Shown here one piece after another: positions 16,359 through 24,914 of a stretch of DNA of 53,247 nt. Where the stretch lies: the NCBI GenBank assembly GCA_019638935.1, contig JAHBSW010000012.1, positions 1 through 53,247 on the forward strand, given 5' to 3'. The position numbers and the translations under genes are program-made. The notes beneath the pieces were generated by a model. That model searched no databases. It was not told the DNA's origin and saw only the letters and a list, made by a program, of their open reading frames with translations. This stretch comes from Cryobacterium sp. GTDB lineage: Bacteria; Actinomycetota; Actinomycetes; Actinomycetales; Microbacteriaceae. Within the stretch, counting starts at the first letter, position 1, and each line of letters starts with the position of its first letter.

Positions 16359-18082
16359 TGCACCCCAGTCTCGCTCACTGGCCCAGTCTCGCGCATCGGC
16401 ACGCGAACACCGCGCTCATCGGCGACCTCGACCGCGCGGTCGTAGCCCGCGTCGACGTGACGGATGACGCCCATGCCGGGGTCGTTCGTGAGCACGCGCG
16501 CGAGCTTCTCGGCGGCGAGCGCCGTGCCGTCGGCGAGCGCGACCTGCCCTGCGTGGATCGAGCGGCCGATGCCGACGCCTCCGCCATGGTGGATCGACAC
16601 CCAGGTCGCCCCAGAGGACGTGCTCACGAGGGCGTTGAGCAGGGGCCAGTCGGCGATCGCGTCCGAGCCGTCGAGCATCGCCTCGGTCTCGCGATAGGGA
16701 CTCGCCACCGATCCGGAGTCGAGGTGATCGCGACCGATGACGATCGGCGCGGAGATCTCGCCCGAGGCGACCATGTCGTTGAAGCGCACGCCCGCCTTGT
16801 CGCGCTCCCCGTAGCCGAGCCAGCAGATGCGCGCGGGCAGCCCCTGGAAGTGCACACGCTCGCCCGCCATGCGGATCCAGCGCGCGAGCGGTTCGTTCTC
16901 GGGGAAGAGCTCGAGCACCGCACGGTCGGTCGCCGCGATGTCCTTCGGGTCGCCACTGAGCGCCGCCCAGCGGAACGGCCCCTTGCCCTCGGCGAACAGG
17001 GGGCGGATGTAGGCGGGCACGAAGCCGGGGAACGCGAAGGCATCCGCGAACCCTGCCGTGAGCGCCTCCGTGCGGATGTTGTTGCCGTAGTCGAAGACCT
17101 CCGCGCCCGCTTTCTGGAACCCCACCATCGCCTCGACCTGCTTGGCCATCGACTGGCGGGAGGCGCTCGCGAAGCCGGCGGGGTCGGCGGTGCGGCGCGC
17201 ATCCCACTCGTCGAAGCCGTACTCGATCGGCAGGTAGGCGAGCGGGTCATGCGCGCTCGTCTGGTCGGTGACGATGTCGATCTCGGCGCCCATCGCGAGC
17301 AGCGCGGGGAAGACCTCGGCCGCGTTGCCGAGCAGCCCGATGCTGAGCGGCTTCTTGGCATCCCGAGCCTGGTAGGCGAGCTCGAGCGCGTGCTCGATCG
17401 AGCGCGCCTCCACGTCGAGGTAGCGGTGCTCGATGCGCCGCGCGATGCGGCTCGGGTCGACATCGACGCAGATCGCGACGCCGTCGTTCATGGTGACGGC
17501 GAGGGGCTGGGCACCGCCCATTCCGCCGAGACCGCCCGTGAGGGTGATCGTTCCGGCGAGTGTGCCGTCGCCCTGCCCGCGCGCGTGGCGCTGCGCGGCG
17601 ACCGCGGCGAAGGTCTCGTAGGTTCCCTGCAGGATGCCCTGGGTGCCGATGTAGATCCACGAGCCCGCCGTCATCTGCCCGTACATGGTGAGGCCGAGCT
17701 GCTCGAGGCGGCGGAACTCGTCCCAGTTCGCCCAGTCGCCCACGAGGTTCGAGTTCGCGATGAGCACGCGCGGCGCCCACTCGTGCGTCTGGAAGACGCC
17801 GACCGGCCTGCCCGACTGCACGAGCATCGTCTCGTCACCCTTCAGGGTGGTCAGCGTGCGCTGCAGGGCGTCGAAGCTCGCCCAGTCGCGGGCGGCCTTG
17901 CCCGTGCCGCCGTAGACGACGAGGCTGTCGGGATGCTCGGCCACCTCCGGGTCGAGGTTGTTCTGCAGCATCCTCAGTGCCGCCTCCTGCGGCCAGCCGA
18001 GGGTGTTGAGCTGGCTGCCGCGGTGGGCGCGCACGGGGCGCGGGCCGCTGTTGGGTTGGGTATTGGGGGTAGCGGTGGTCAT
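16355..18082 (-). CDS. hutU: Urocanate hydratase (urocanase)
   Basis: A protein of 575 residues that hydrates urocanate to imidazolonepropionate using tightly bound NAD+. Recognisable blocks are [50 protein letters not shown] (NAD-binding), [25 protein letters not shown] and the C-terminal [20 protein letters not shown] 18082 has AGGAGG about 8 nt upstream and overlaps the hutH stop by 4 bp. A longer in-frame extension to 18361 lies entirely over hutH and is not coding. It is the second gene of the hut operon. Confidence 0.97.
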   Translation of the reverse strand: MTTATPNTQPNSGPRPVRAHRGSQLNTLGWPQEAALRMLQNNLDPEVAEHPDSLVVYGGTGKAARDWASFDALQRTLTTLKGDETMLVQSGRPVGVFQTHEWAPRVLIANSNLVGDWANWDEFRRLEQLGLTMYGQMTAGSWIYIGTQGILQGTYETFAAVAAQRHARGQGDGTLAGTITLTGGLGGMGGAQPLAVTMNDGVAICVDVDPSRIARRIEHRYLDVEARSIEHALELAYQARDAKKPLSIGLLGNAAEVFPALLAMGAEIDIVTDQTSAHDPLAYLPIEYGFDEWDARRTADPAGFASASRQSMAKQVEAMVGFQKAGAEVFDYGNNIRTEALTAGFADAFAFPGFVPAYIRPLFAEGKGPFRWAALSGDPKDIAATDRAVLELFPENEPLARWIRMAGERVHFQGLPARICWLGYGERDKAGVRFNDMVASGEISAPIVIGRDHLDSGSVASPYRETEAMLDGSDAIADWPLLNALVSTSSGATWVSIHHGGGVGIGRSIHAGQVALADGTALAAEKLARVLTNDPGMGVIRHVDAGYDRAVEVADERGVRVPMRETGPVSETGVQ

Positions 18083-19704
18083 ACGAGTTCTCCTCCTGAT
18101 TGGGCGACGACGGATGCCGCGGCCGCCAGCAGCGAGCCGTCGAGCACCATCGAATGAGCGGCCTCGATCTCGGGCGCCAGGTATCGGTCGGTGGCAGGCC
18201 CTTCGACCGCGGTTCTGAGCTGGGCGCGCACCGCGGCACCGACGGCGCCGGGCTTGGTCGGCGCGCGCAGATCCATCGCGCGCGTGCTCGTGAGCAGCTC
18301 GATCGCGATGACCCGACCGAGGCCGTCGATGGCCCGACGGAGTTTGCGCGCGGCGCTCCATCCCATCGAGACGTGGTCCTCCTGCATCGCCGACGAGGGG
18401 ATCGAGTCGACGGATGCCGGGTTCGCCAGCCGCTTCAGCTCGCTCACGATCGCCGCCTGGGTGTACTGGGCGATCATGTGGCCCGAGTCCACCCCGGGGT
18501 CGTCGGCGAGGAACGCGTTGAGCCCGTGGTTGCGGGCCGGGTCGAGAAAGCGGTCGGTGCGCCGCTCGCTCATGCTCGCGAGGTCGGCGATCGCGATGGC
18601 GAGGAAGTCGAGCACGTAGCCGAGCGGGGCGCCGTGGAAGTTTCCGTTCGACTCGAGGCGCCCATCCGGTGTCACCACCGGATTGTCGATGGCGCTCAGC
18701 AGCTCGCGGTCGGCGACCATCGCCGCGTGCTCGATCGTGTCGCGCACCGCGCCGTGCACCTGCGGAGCGCAGCGCAGCGAGTAGGCATCCTGAACCCGCG
18801 TGAAGCCCTCCGGGCGGCTCAGCATCGGCGAGCCGGCGAGCGCCGCGCGCATGTTCGCCGCGGAGGCGCCCTGCCCCGGATGCGGCCGCAGCGCGTGCAG
18901 ATCCGCCGCGAACACCGCGTCGGTTCCCTGCAGCGCCTCGACGCTGAGTGCTGCCGCCAGGTCGGCCGTCGTCACGAGAGCCCGGATGTCGGCGAGCGCC
19001 ATCACGAGCATGCCCAGCATGCCGTCGGTGCCGTTGATGAGGGCGAGGCCCTCCTTCTCGTGCAGCTCGACCGGTTCGATGCCTGCTGCCTGGAGCGCCT
19101 CGATAGCGGGCATGAGAACGCCGAGAGGTTCAGTTCCAGAATCTGCAGCGGCGCTGCGCGCCGAGGCTGCCGCCCTTCGAGAGTTCGGAGCGCTCACACG
19201 CACTGAACCCTCGCCCATCGCCGCGAGCGCGCAGTGCGCGAGCGGGGCGAGGTCGCCCGAGCAGCCGAGGCTTCCGTACTCGCCCACGACCGGGGTGATG
19301 CCGGCATTGAGCAGCGCGGCGTAGGTCTCGGCGACAACCGGGCGCACCCCGGTGCGTCCGGTCGCGAGCGTCGACAGGCGCAGGAACATGGTCGCGCGCA
19401 CGACCTCGCGCTCGACCTCCGGCCCGCTGCTCGCGGCGTGGCTGCGCACGAGCGAGCGCTGCAGCTGCGCCCGGCGCTCGAACGGGATGTGCTTGCTCGC
19501 GAGCGCGCCGAACCCGGTCGAGACGCCGTAGTGCGGCTGCGTGTCGGAGGCGAGCGCCTCGATCACGGCGCGGCTCGACGCGATGGCGGCCAGCGCATCC
19601 TCGGTGATGACGACCCGCGCGTCATGCCGGGCGACCGCGATGACGTCGGCGTGGGTGGGGGCACCGACGCCGAGCTGAACTTCGTGCACTGTCATGTGAC
19701 TCAT
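18079..19704 (-). CDS. hutH: Histidine ammonia-lyase
   Basis: About 541 residues. It deaminates L-histidine to urocanate, the first hut step, using an MIO prosthetic group made from three backbone residues. The MIO site reads [14 protein letters not shown] with Cys148-Ser149-Gly150 in place of Ala-Ser-Gly. Other blocks are [32 protein letters not shown] and the C-terminal TRAMDLRAP. An insertion of about 22 residues ([20 protein letters not shown]) follows the MIO region relative to the usual ~510-residue length. The start is ATG 19704, with a second ATG at 19695; neither has a strong ribosome-binding site. It heads the hutHUGI operon, divergent from an IclR gene. Confidence 0.96.
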   Translation of the reverse strand: MSHMTVHEVQLGVGAPTHADVIAVARHDARVVITEDALAAIASSRAVIEALASDTQPHYGVSTGFGALASKHIPFERRAQLQRSLVRSHAASSGPEVEREVVRATMFLRLSTLATGRTGVRPVVAETYAALLNAGITPVVGEYGSLGCSGDLAPLAHCALAAMGEGSVRVSAPNSRRAAASARSAAADSGTEPLGVLMPAIEALQAAGIEPVELHEKEGLALINGTDGMLGMLVMALADIRALVTTADLAAALSVEALQGTDAVFAADLHALRPHPGQGASAANMRAALAGSPMLSRPEGFTRVQDAYSLRCAPQVHGAVRDTIEHAAMVADRELLSAIDNPVVTPDGRLESNGNFHGAPLGYVLDFLAIAIADLASMSERRTDRFLDPARNHGLNAFLADDPGVDSGHMIAQYTQAAIVSELKRLANPASVDSIPSSAMQEDHVSMGWSAARKLRRAIDGLGRVIAIELLTSTRAMDLRAPTKPGAVGAAVRAQLRTAVEGPATDRYLAPEIEAAHSMVLDGSLLAAAASVVAQSGGELV

Positions 19705-19732
19705 TAGAGCCGTCTTTTCGCCCGCCGGGAGC

Positions 19733-19762
19733 GCATTCAACGATAAAGTGTCTGGCATTCAA
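19733..19762. promoter_or_regulatory. GCATTCAA direct repeats upstream of hutH
   Basis: GCATTCAA occurs at 19733-19740 and again at 19755-19762, offset by 22 bp (about two helical turns) in the hutH promoter region. On the hutH strand it reads TTGAATGC. The spacing suits side-by-side binding of a regulator such as the adjacent IclR protein. This is a sequence observation, and binding is inferred. Confidence 0.4.
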
Positions 19763-19782
19763 GACAGTTCGCCTGAGCCAAT

Positions 19783-19863
19783 GCGAAATGCAGGAGATCT
19801 TGCGCTCGGCCCACGAGTTACCGGGATAGATCGGCCCATTCCACAGAATCTCCTGCATTTCGC
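19783..19863. repeat. Inverted repeat with 16-bp perfect arms between hutH and iclR
   Basis: GCGAAATGCAGGAGAT (19783-19798) and its exact complement ATCTCCTGCATTTCGC (19848-19863) enclose 49 bp. The whole 81-bp element fills most of the hutH-iclR intergenic region, and its right arm ends 30 bp before the regulator start. It could be a double operator of the IclR protein or a mobile extragenic palindrome related in size and layout to the one at 20679-20756. Confidence 0.9.
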
Positions 19864-19893
19864 GCAGGGCAGGCGGGTAGGGAGAGGAGGAGC

Positions 19894-20658
19894 ATGAGCG
19901 AGGTGCCTGCCGCGCGGAGTGCGCTGCGCATCATCCGGTACCTTGCGGGGCACAGCGGACCCGTGCGCGCCGCCACCATGAGCCGCGACCTCGGCCTGCC
20001 GCGGTCGAGCCTCTACCACCTGCTGCGGGTGCTGCAAGACGAGGGATTCGTCGTGCACTCCCCCGAGCATCAGGGCTACGCCCTCGCGTCGCTGCTCGGC
20101 GAGATCGGGTCGTCGGTGCTCGCCTCGAACGCCCTCGCCCGGCTCGGCGCCCCCGTGCTCGAGCGGCTCGTGAGCGAGACCAAGCTGCCGGTCGTCGCGC
20201 ACCTCGGGGTGCTGCAGCACGCCGATGTCGTCTACGCGTCCAAGGTGGCGGCCGCCCGGGCCCCCGCCGTCGTCACGAGCATCGGGGTGCGGCTTCCCGC
20301 GCACCTCACGGCGACGGGTCGCGCCATGCTCACAGCGCTCTCGAACGCACAGCTCGACGCGATCTTTCCCGCCGGACCTCTCACGCTGCGCACGAGCCGG
20401 GGGCCGGCATCTCTCACCGAGCTGCGCGAGCTGCTCGAGGCGACCCGCGAGCGCGGCTGGGCGACCGAGGATGGCGATATCGACCCCGCCTACGCCTCGG
20501 TCGCCGCCGCCGTGCTCGACCACAACGACTACCCGGCCGCCGCGGTCGGACTCACCTTCCGCCGCACGCTCGTCGATGACGCCCAGTGGGCGCGGTTCGG
20601 TCGCGCGGTCGCCGCGGCCGCCACGACGCTGAGCCGCCGCATCCGGGGCCGCCCCTGA
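19894..20658 (+). CDS. IclR-family regulator, probable hut operon regulator
   Basis: A protein of 254 residues: N-terminal winged helix (ALRIIRYLAGHSGPVRAATMSRDLGLPRSSLYHLLRVL split over two helices) and C-terminal ligand domain (VRLPAHLTATGRAMLTAL, then RERGWATEDGDIDPAYASVAAAVLD). It is divergent from hutH with 189 bp between starts, the usual position of a pathway-specific regulator. The inferred effector is urocanate or histidine. GGAGAGGAGGAG lies just upstream of ATG 19894. It is flanked on both sides by palindromic elements of about 80 bp. Confidence 0.92.
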   Translation: MSEVPAARSALRIIRYLAGHSGPVRAATMSRDLGLPRSSLYHLLRVLQDEGFVVHSPEHQGYALASLLGEIGSSVLASNALARLGAPVLERLVSETKLPVVAHLGVLQHADVVYASKVAAARAPAVVTSIGVRLPAHLTATGRAMLTALSNAQLDAIFPAGPLTLRTSRGPASLTELRELLEATRERGWATEDGDIDPAYASVAAAVLDHNDYPAAAVGLTFRRTLVDDAQWARFGRAVAAAATTLSRRIRGRP

Positions 20659-20678
20659 GGCACCGCCACAACCGTCCC

Positions 20679-20756
20679 CGCCGGCGATGCGGAGTTTTGT
20701 CGACGATGCGCCGGTAAGAACATCCGCATCGTCGACAAAACTCCGCATCGCCGGCG
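20679..20756. repeat. Large perfect palindrome, 32-bp arms with 14-bp loop
   Basis: The left arm 20679-20710 (begins CGCCGGCGATGCGGAGTTTT) and the right arm 20725-20756 (ends AAAACTCCGCATCGCCGGCG) are perfect complements. Each arm also contains GTCGAC. The element lies between the IclR gene and the FAD dehydrogenase gene. It lacks a T-tract, so it is not a standard terminator, although it could stop transcription by its stem. The arms share GC..GGAG.T.TTG with the element at 19783-19863. Confidence 0.93.
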
Positions 20757-20816
20757 CGAGCGGCGCCCGCATGGGCCGGACTAAGTTGGGAGAGCGTCAA
20801 GCACGAAGGAGTGAGG

Positions 20817-22487
20817 ATGTCCACCACGAGCACCAGCAACCGCGACAGCGACGCCATCATCGTCGGGGCGGGCCTCGCCGGCCTGGTCGCCGCCGCCGAA
20901 CTCGTCGACGCCGGCAAGCGCGTCACGATTCTCGAGCAGGAGCCCGAGGCGAGCTTCGGCGGGCAGGCGTGGTGGTCGTTCGGGGGGCTGTTCCTCATCG
21001 ACTCCCCCGAGCAGCGCCGCATGGGCATCAAGGACTCACTCGAGCTCGCCCGGCAGGACTGGGTCGGCACCGCGGGCTTCGACCGCACCGAGGACGAGTG
21101 GCCGCGCAGGTGGTCCGAGGCCTACCTCGACTTCGCCGCGAACGAGAAGCGCGAGTGGCTGCGCGGGATGGGCGTGAAGTTCTTCCCCGTCGTCGGCTGG
21201 GCCGAGCGCGGCGGCTACACGGCGACCGGGCACGGCAACTCGGTGCCCCGCTTCCACATAGTCTGGGGCACGGGGCCGGGCATCCTCGAGCCCTTCATCG
21301 CCCGCGTGCGCGCGGGCGTCGAGAAGGGGCTGGTGACGCTCCACTTCAGGCACCGCGTCGACGAGCTCGTCGTCGAGGGCGGCGCGGTGGTCGGCGCGCG
21401 AGGCACGACGTTGGCACCAGATGCCGCGGGCCGGGGCGAGCGGAGCAACCGCGACGAGACGGGCGAGTTCGAGTTCCGTGCCGACGCCGTGGTCGTGTCC
21501 AGCGGCGGCATCGGCGGCAACCACGACCTCGTTCGCGCGCAGTGGCCGAAGCGCATGGGCGAGCCGCCGAAGCACCTGCTCTCGGGGGTCCCCCACCACG
21601 TCGACGGACGCATGCTGGGAATCAGCGAGAAGGCCGGTGCCCGCCTCATCAACGGCGACCGCATGTGGCACTACGTCGAGGGGATCACGAACTTCGCTCC
21701 CGTGTGGCCGCTGCACGGCATCCGGATTCTGCCGGGACCGTCGAGCGTCTGGCTGGATGCGACGGGTAGGCGGCTGCCGGTGCCGCTGTTCCCCGGCTTC
21801 GATTCGCTCGGCACGCTGGAGCACATCGTCGGCACGGGCCACGACTACAGCTGGTTCGTGCTCACCCAGAGCATCATCGAGAAGGAGTTCGCGCTGAGCG
21901 GCAGCGAGCAGAACCCCGACCTCACGGGCAAGAGCATTCGCGAGCTGCTCCGGCAGCGCCTCGGCAAGGGGGCGACCGAGCCGGTCGAGGCCTTCAAGGC
22001 CAAGGGCGAGGACTTCGTCGTCGCCGACACCCTCGACGAACTGCTCACGGGCATGCAGAGGCTCTCCCCCGATGTCGAGCTCGACACGGCGCGCGTGCGC
22101 GAGGAGATCGAGGCCCGCGACCGCGAGCTCGACAACGACTTCGCGAAGGATGCCCAGATCAACGCGATCCGGCAGGCGCGGCACTACCGCGGCGACAAGT
22201 TGATCCGTGTGGCGAAGCCGCACCGCATCCTCGACCCCAAGGCGGGGCCGCTCATCGCGGTGAAGCTCCACATCCTCACCCGCAAGAGCCTCGGCGGCAT
22301 CGAGACGAACCTCGACTCCCAGGCCCTCAGCGCCGACGGCACACCCATCACGGGGCTCTACGCGGCGGGCGAGGCGGCCGGTTTCGGCGGGGGCGGCGTG
22401 CACGGGTACCGTAGCCTCGAAGGAACGTTCCTCGGCGGTTGTCTCTTCAGCGGCCGTCAGGCCGGACGCGCGATTGCCGCACTCTAA
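20817..22487 (+). CDS. FAD-binding dehydrogenase (COG3573-like, ketosteroid-dehydrogenase/fumarate reductase fold)
   Basis: A flavoprotein of 556 residues. The N-terminal dinucleotide-binding fold is IIVGAGLAGLVAAAELVDAGKRVTILEQE split as GxGxxG plus the FAD-ribose Glu. SFGGQAWWSFGG, the internal VVVSSGGIGGNHDLV and the C-terminal TGLYAAGEAAGFGGGGVHG-type FAD block are typical of the group related to 3-ketosteroid dehydrogenase and flavocytochrome fumarate reductase. The physiological substrate of the COG3573-type proteins is not established. ATG 20817 follows GAAGGAG (20805-20811). The DUF2510 gene starts 8 bp downstream, so the two may be co-transcribed. Confidence 0.88.
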   Translation: MSTTSTSNRDSDAIIVGAGLAGLVAAAELVDAGKRVTILEQEPEASFGGQAWWSFGGLFLIDSPEQRRMGIKDSLELARQDWVGTAGFDRTEDEWPRRWSEAYLDFAANEKREWLRGMGVKFFPVVGWAERGGYTATGHGNSVPRFHIVWGTGPGILEPFIARVRAGVEKGLVTLHFRHRVDELVVEGGAVVGARGTTLAPDAAGRGERSNRDETGEFEFRADAVVVSSGGIGGNHDLVRAQWPKRMGEPPKHLLSGVPHHVDGRMLGISEKAGARLINGDRMWHYVEGITNFAPVWPLHGIRILPGPSSVWLDATGRRLPVPLFPGFDSLGTLEHIVGTGHDYSWFVLTQSIIEKEFALSGSEQNPDLTGKSIRELLRQRLGKGATEPVEAFKAKGEDFVVADTLDELLTGMQRLSPDVELDTARVREEIEARDRELDNDFAKDAQINAIRQARHYRGDKLIRVAKPHRILDPKAGPLIAVKLHILTRKSLGGIETNLDSQALSADGTPITGLYAAGEAAGFGGGGVHGYRSLEGTFLGGCLFSGRQAGRAIAAL

Positions 22488-22495
22488 GGAGCCGA

Positions 22496-23098
22496 ATGAC
22501 CACGCCACAGCCCGGTTGGTACCCCGACCCGGAGAACAGAGGTGGAACGCGCTGGTGGGACGGCATCCAGTGGACCGACCATCGTTCGGCGCCCTACGCG
22601 ACGCCCTACTCGGTCGCGTCGGCTGCCCCGCTCAAGGCCCCCGAGGGCACCGACGGGAACACCGCGTGGATCTGGCTCGTCGTGTTCCTGCCGATGCTCC
22701 CCCTGCTGGCGCTTCTCACCGATGACTGGAGCAGGGTCGTCGACCTGGGCGACCCCACGGGCCTCTCGACGCTCCGGTATCTGCTGTCGCCCGGTTATCT
22801 CATCGCGGTTCTCGGCGGATGGATCGTGTACGGCGTCGCCGTCTGGTTCTCCTACCTGGACTGGAAGGAGCTCACTGCCCGAAGCGTTCCTCGCCCGTTC
22901 CACTGGGCGTGGTCGTTCCTGTCGTCGGCTGTCTACGTGATCGGTCGTTCGGTGGTTGTTCGCAAGCGCACCGGTCGCGGGCAGGCGCCTCTCTGGGCAC
23001 AGATCGTGATGCTCCTCGCCGTCTTCGCCATCGTGATCTACATCACCGTCGCGATGACCCTGGGGATCATCGACTCCGTTTCGACCATCGTGCGCTAA
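22496..23098 (+). CDS. DUF2510 domain membrane protein
   Basis: A protein of 200 residues. The N-terminal DUF2510 motif PGWYPDPENRGGTRWWDGIQWTD (shown in part: PGWYPDP...RWWDG..WTD) is a small WW-like actinobacterial domain found on membrane proteins. It is followed by membrane segments around TAWIWLVVFLPMLPLLALLT, LIAVLGGWIVYGVAVWFSY and IVMLLAVFAIVIYITVA. The function is unknown. ATG 22496 has AAGGAG at 22486-22491, immediately after the stop of the dehydrogenase gene. It converges on the next gene, with the stop codons sharing CTAA at 23095-23098. Confidence 0.85.
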   Translation: MTTPQPGWYPDPENRGGTRWWDGIQWTDHRSAPYATPYSVASAAPLKAPEGTDGNTAWIWLVVFLPMLPLLALLTDDWSRVVDLGDPTGLSTLRYLLSPGYLIAVLGGWIVYGVAVWFSYLDWKELTARSVPRPFHWAWSFLSSAVYVIGRSVVVRKRTGRGQAPLWAQIVMLLAVFAIVIYITVAMTLGIIDSVSTIVR

Positions 23099-24657
23099 GC
23101 GGCGTCGGCGACCGTGGTTGCCGTCCGGGCTGGTGTCGCAGTCGGTGTCGTCGGCGGGGTGCGATACCGGAACCACGCCCAAACCCCGACCGCGAGCGCG
23201 GCATAGCCGAGGTACAGCGCGATCCAGGTCACGAGCGGCGCACCGACCTCGCCCCAGCTGAACGGCATGGGCATCAGCACGACGAAGAAGAGCAGCAGCC
23301 CGAGCGCGTAGAGACCAGCCCACGCGCCGCGATTCCAGGTGAAGAGCGCTTCGCCGTCGAGTCCCCGCAGAGGAAGCAGCGCGACGGGCAGTGCGGCGAG
23401 TGAGCCCACCGCGACTCCACTCAGCGTTTCGGCGAGGAGCACGACAAACCACCCGCTGAGCCCCGCGAGCGCGCTGAAGCCCAGCCAGCCGACTAAGCCG
23501 ATCGCAAGCGCCCACGAGATGCCGATGAGCTTGATGCGCACCTCGCGCGCGGTTGCGAGGGTCACGCCGAAGGCGAGCCCCATGACGAGTCCGAACACCA
23601 TGCCGGGTTCGAAGCCGACCAGCCGAGACAGGATGACGGCCACGAGGATGATGAGCAGCGAGCCCCACTTGAACTCGGCTTTGGGGTCGAGATCGGGGTC
23701 GGTGCGACGCAGTACGGCACGGATCACCACCCAGCCGAGCAGGGTCTCGATCGTGAACGCGATGGCCATGGAGAGCAGCATCCGCGCCGAACCCCAGTTG
23801 AGTCCGAACCCGGGGTCGACGAATCCGGTGAGGATCGACGCGATGGCGATGCCGAGTGCGAGCGGCAGCCACGAAGGCACTGTCGGGGCGGTGAGGGTGC
23901 TTCTGAGGGGCGCTGTCACGCGGCGCGCCACCGCCGTCGCCCGACCGAAGAGGCGCTCGTAGTTGTCGCTCAGCGTCGACCCGAGCAGGGTCGAGGGCAG
24001 GCCGACGAGCAGCAGCAGCACGATCGTCACCGCCGCCGCGACGAGGATGTTGGGCGGCGACGTCACGATCGTGCTCGCGGTGGGCAGCGCGCTCAGCACG
24101 CTCGTCGCGGCGGGATCGCCCGTGCCCAGCTGCGACCGGGTCGCGACGCTCGTGGGTGGTTCGGCCGGAACGGGCGGCGCGGCATCCTGGGTCGGCGTGG
24201 GACTCGGCACCACGAACTCGTCGACGAACTCGATGTTGATCGTCGCCTCGGCAGAGATGCTCCGCACGCTGCCGCTGGTGGTGACCTGTACGAAGCGCAC
24301 CTCGTGCGGACCGAGGAATGGGATGTCGAGCCGCTCCAGATTGCTTCTGCTGATACTGAACTCCCACGTCTCTCCGTCGACGCTCGCGATCTGCCAGCAC
24401 GCGTTCCCTTCCGGGTTGAGCTCGTTTCCGTAGTAGTCCTCGCAGGTCAGAAGCCTGCCGTCGACGAAGGCGAAGAGCCCCTTCCCACCCGCCGTGGTTC
24501 CCGTGAACTTCGCGCGCGTGCCGCCGGTGACGACCACCCCTGGGTTCGGCTGCTCGTCGACCGTGATCGCATCGGCCGCCGAGGCAGCCGGGGCAGCGAG
24601 TGCGAAGCCGAGGCATCCGATGAGGACTGCGGCCGCGGCGAGGTGCAGGCGTTTCAT
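23095..24657 (-). CDS. Unrecognised secreted-domain plus multi-spanning membrane protein
   Basis: A protein of 520 residues that I do not recognise. A Sec signal peptide (KRLHLAAAAVLIGCLGFALA ... ASA) precedes an extracellular domain of about 150 residues containing two Cys (LTCEDYYGNEL, NACWQIAS) that could form a disulfide, then a Pro/Thr linker (VPSPTPTQDAAPPVPAEPP). The C-terminal half has about 8-9 membrane helices, including NILVAAAVTIVLLLLVGLP and MVFGLVMGLAFGVTLAT. Charged loop motifs such as LGSTLSDNYERLFGR and DPDLDPKAEFKWGSLL are conserved-looking. A combined surface-sensor/transport role is only a guess. ATG 24657 is chosen so that the signal peptide is at the N-terminus. Confidence 0.75.
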   Translation of the reverse strand: MKRLHLAAAAVLIGCLGFALAAPAASAADAITVDEQPNPGVVVTGGTRAKFTGTTAGGKGLFAFVDGRLLTCEDYYGNELNPEGNACWQIASVDGETWEFSISRSNLERLDIPFLGPHEVRFVQVTTSGSVRSISAEATINIEFVDEFVVPSPTPTQDAAPPVPAEPPTSVATRSQLGTGDPAATSVLSALPTASTIVTSPPNILVAAAVTIVLLLLVGLPSTLLGSTLSDNYERLFGRATAVARRVTAPLRSTLTAPTVPSWLPLALGIAIASILTGFVDPGFGLNWGSARMLLSMAIAFTIETLLGWVVIRAVLRRTDPDLDPKAEFKWGSLLIILVAVILSRLVGFEPGMVFGLVMGLAFGVTLATAREVRIKLIGISWALAIGLVGWLGFSALAGLSGWFVVLLAETLSGVAVGSLAALPVALLPLRGLDGEALFTWNRGAWAGLYALGLLLFFVVLMPMPFSWGEVGAPLVTWIALYLGYAALAVGVWAWFRYRTPPTTPTATPARTATTVADAA

Positions 24658-24768
24658 GGTTCCCTTTCTGGGATGGACGCGGGTCACTGTGCACAAGATG
24701 AGCACATCGTAGCGATTTCGGGTTCGCGCTGGCGACAGTGGGATCGAGCAGGAATCACGCTTCGTAAT

Positions 24769-24914
24769 TGATCAATAAAAACAGATGTCTGCTCTAGAAT
24801 TGTCGATGCGCGATCAGTTCTCGCGCACACTCCCACCGCGATGGCGCCAAGGCACCTTGCTTTGGCGTGCGCGAATACTGACCACCGAGTTTTTTCGGTG
24901 AGGAAGCGAAGTTC
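24769..24914 (+). promoter_or_regulatory. Promoter and structured leader of the lipoprotein gene
   Basis: An AT-rich patch (24765-24800, with TTGATCAA and TAGAAT) looks like the promoter and is far poorer in GC than its surroundings. About 110 nt of leader follow. CAAGG-CAC-CTTG (24848-24859) forms a small hairpin that competes with an outer CGCCAA/TTGGCG pairing. CACCGA-GTTTTT-TCGGTG (24883-24900) forms a hairpin directly before AGGAAG. The structure may modulate translation or act as an attenuator. No known riboswitch class was recognised. Confidence 0.45.

Noticed and set aside
16337-18157. A 606-codon open frame opposite hutU, and similar long antisense frames opposite pepN, the FAD dehydrogenase and the amidohydrolase at 7504
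   Set aside because: All are shadows of strongly conserved genes on the other strand and show no family motif or ribosome-binding site.
20679-20756. Simple intrinsic terminator of the IclR gene
   Set aside because: The stem is far longer than usual, perfectly matched, symmetrical and lacks a T-tract on either side. It may still impede transcription.
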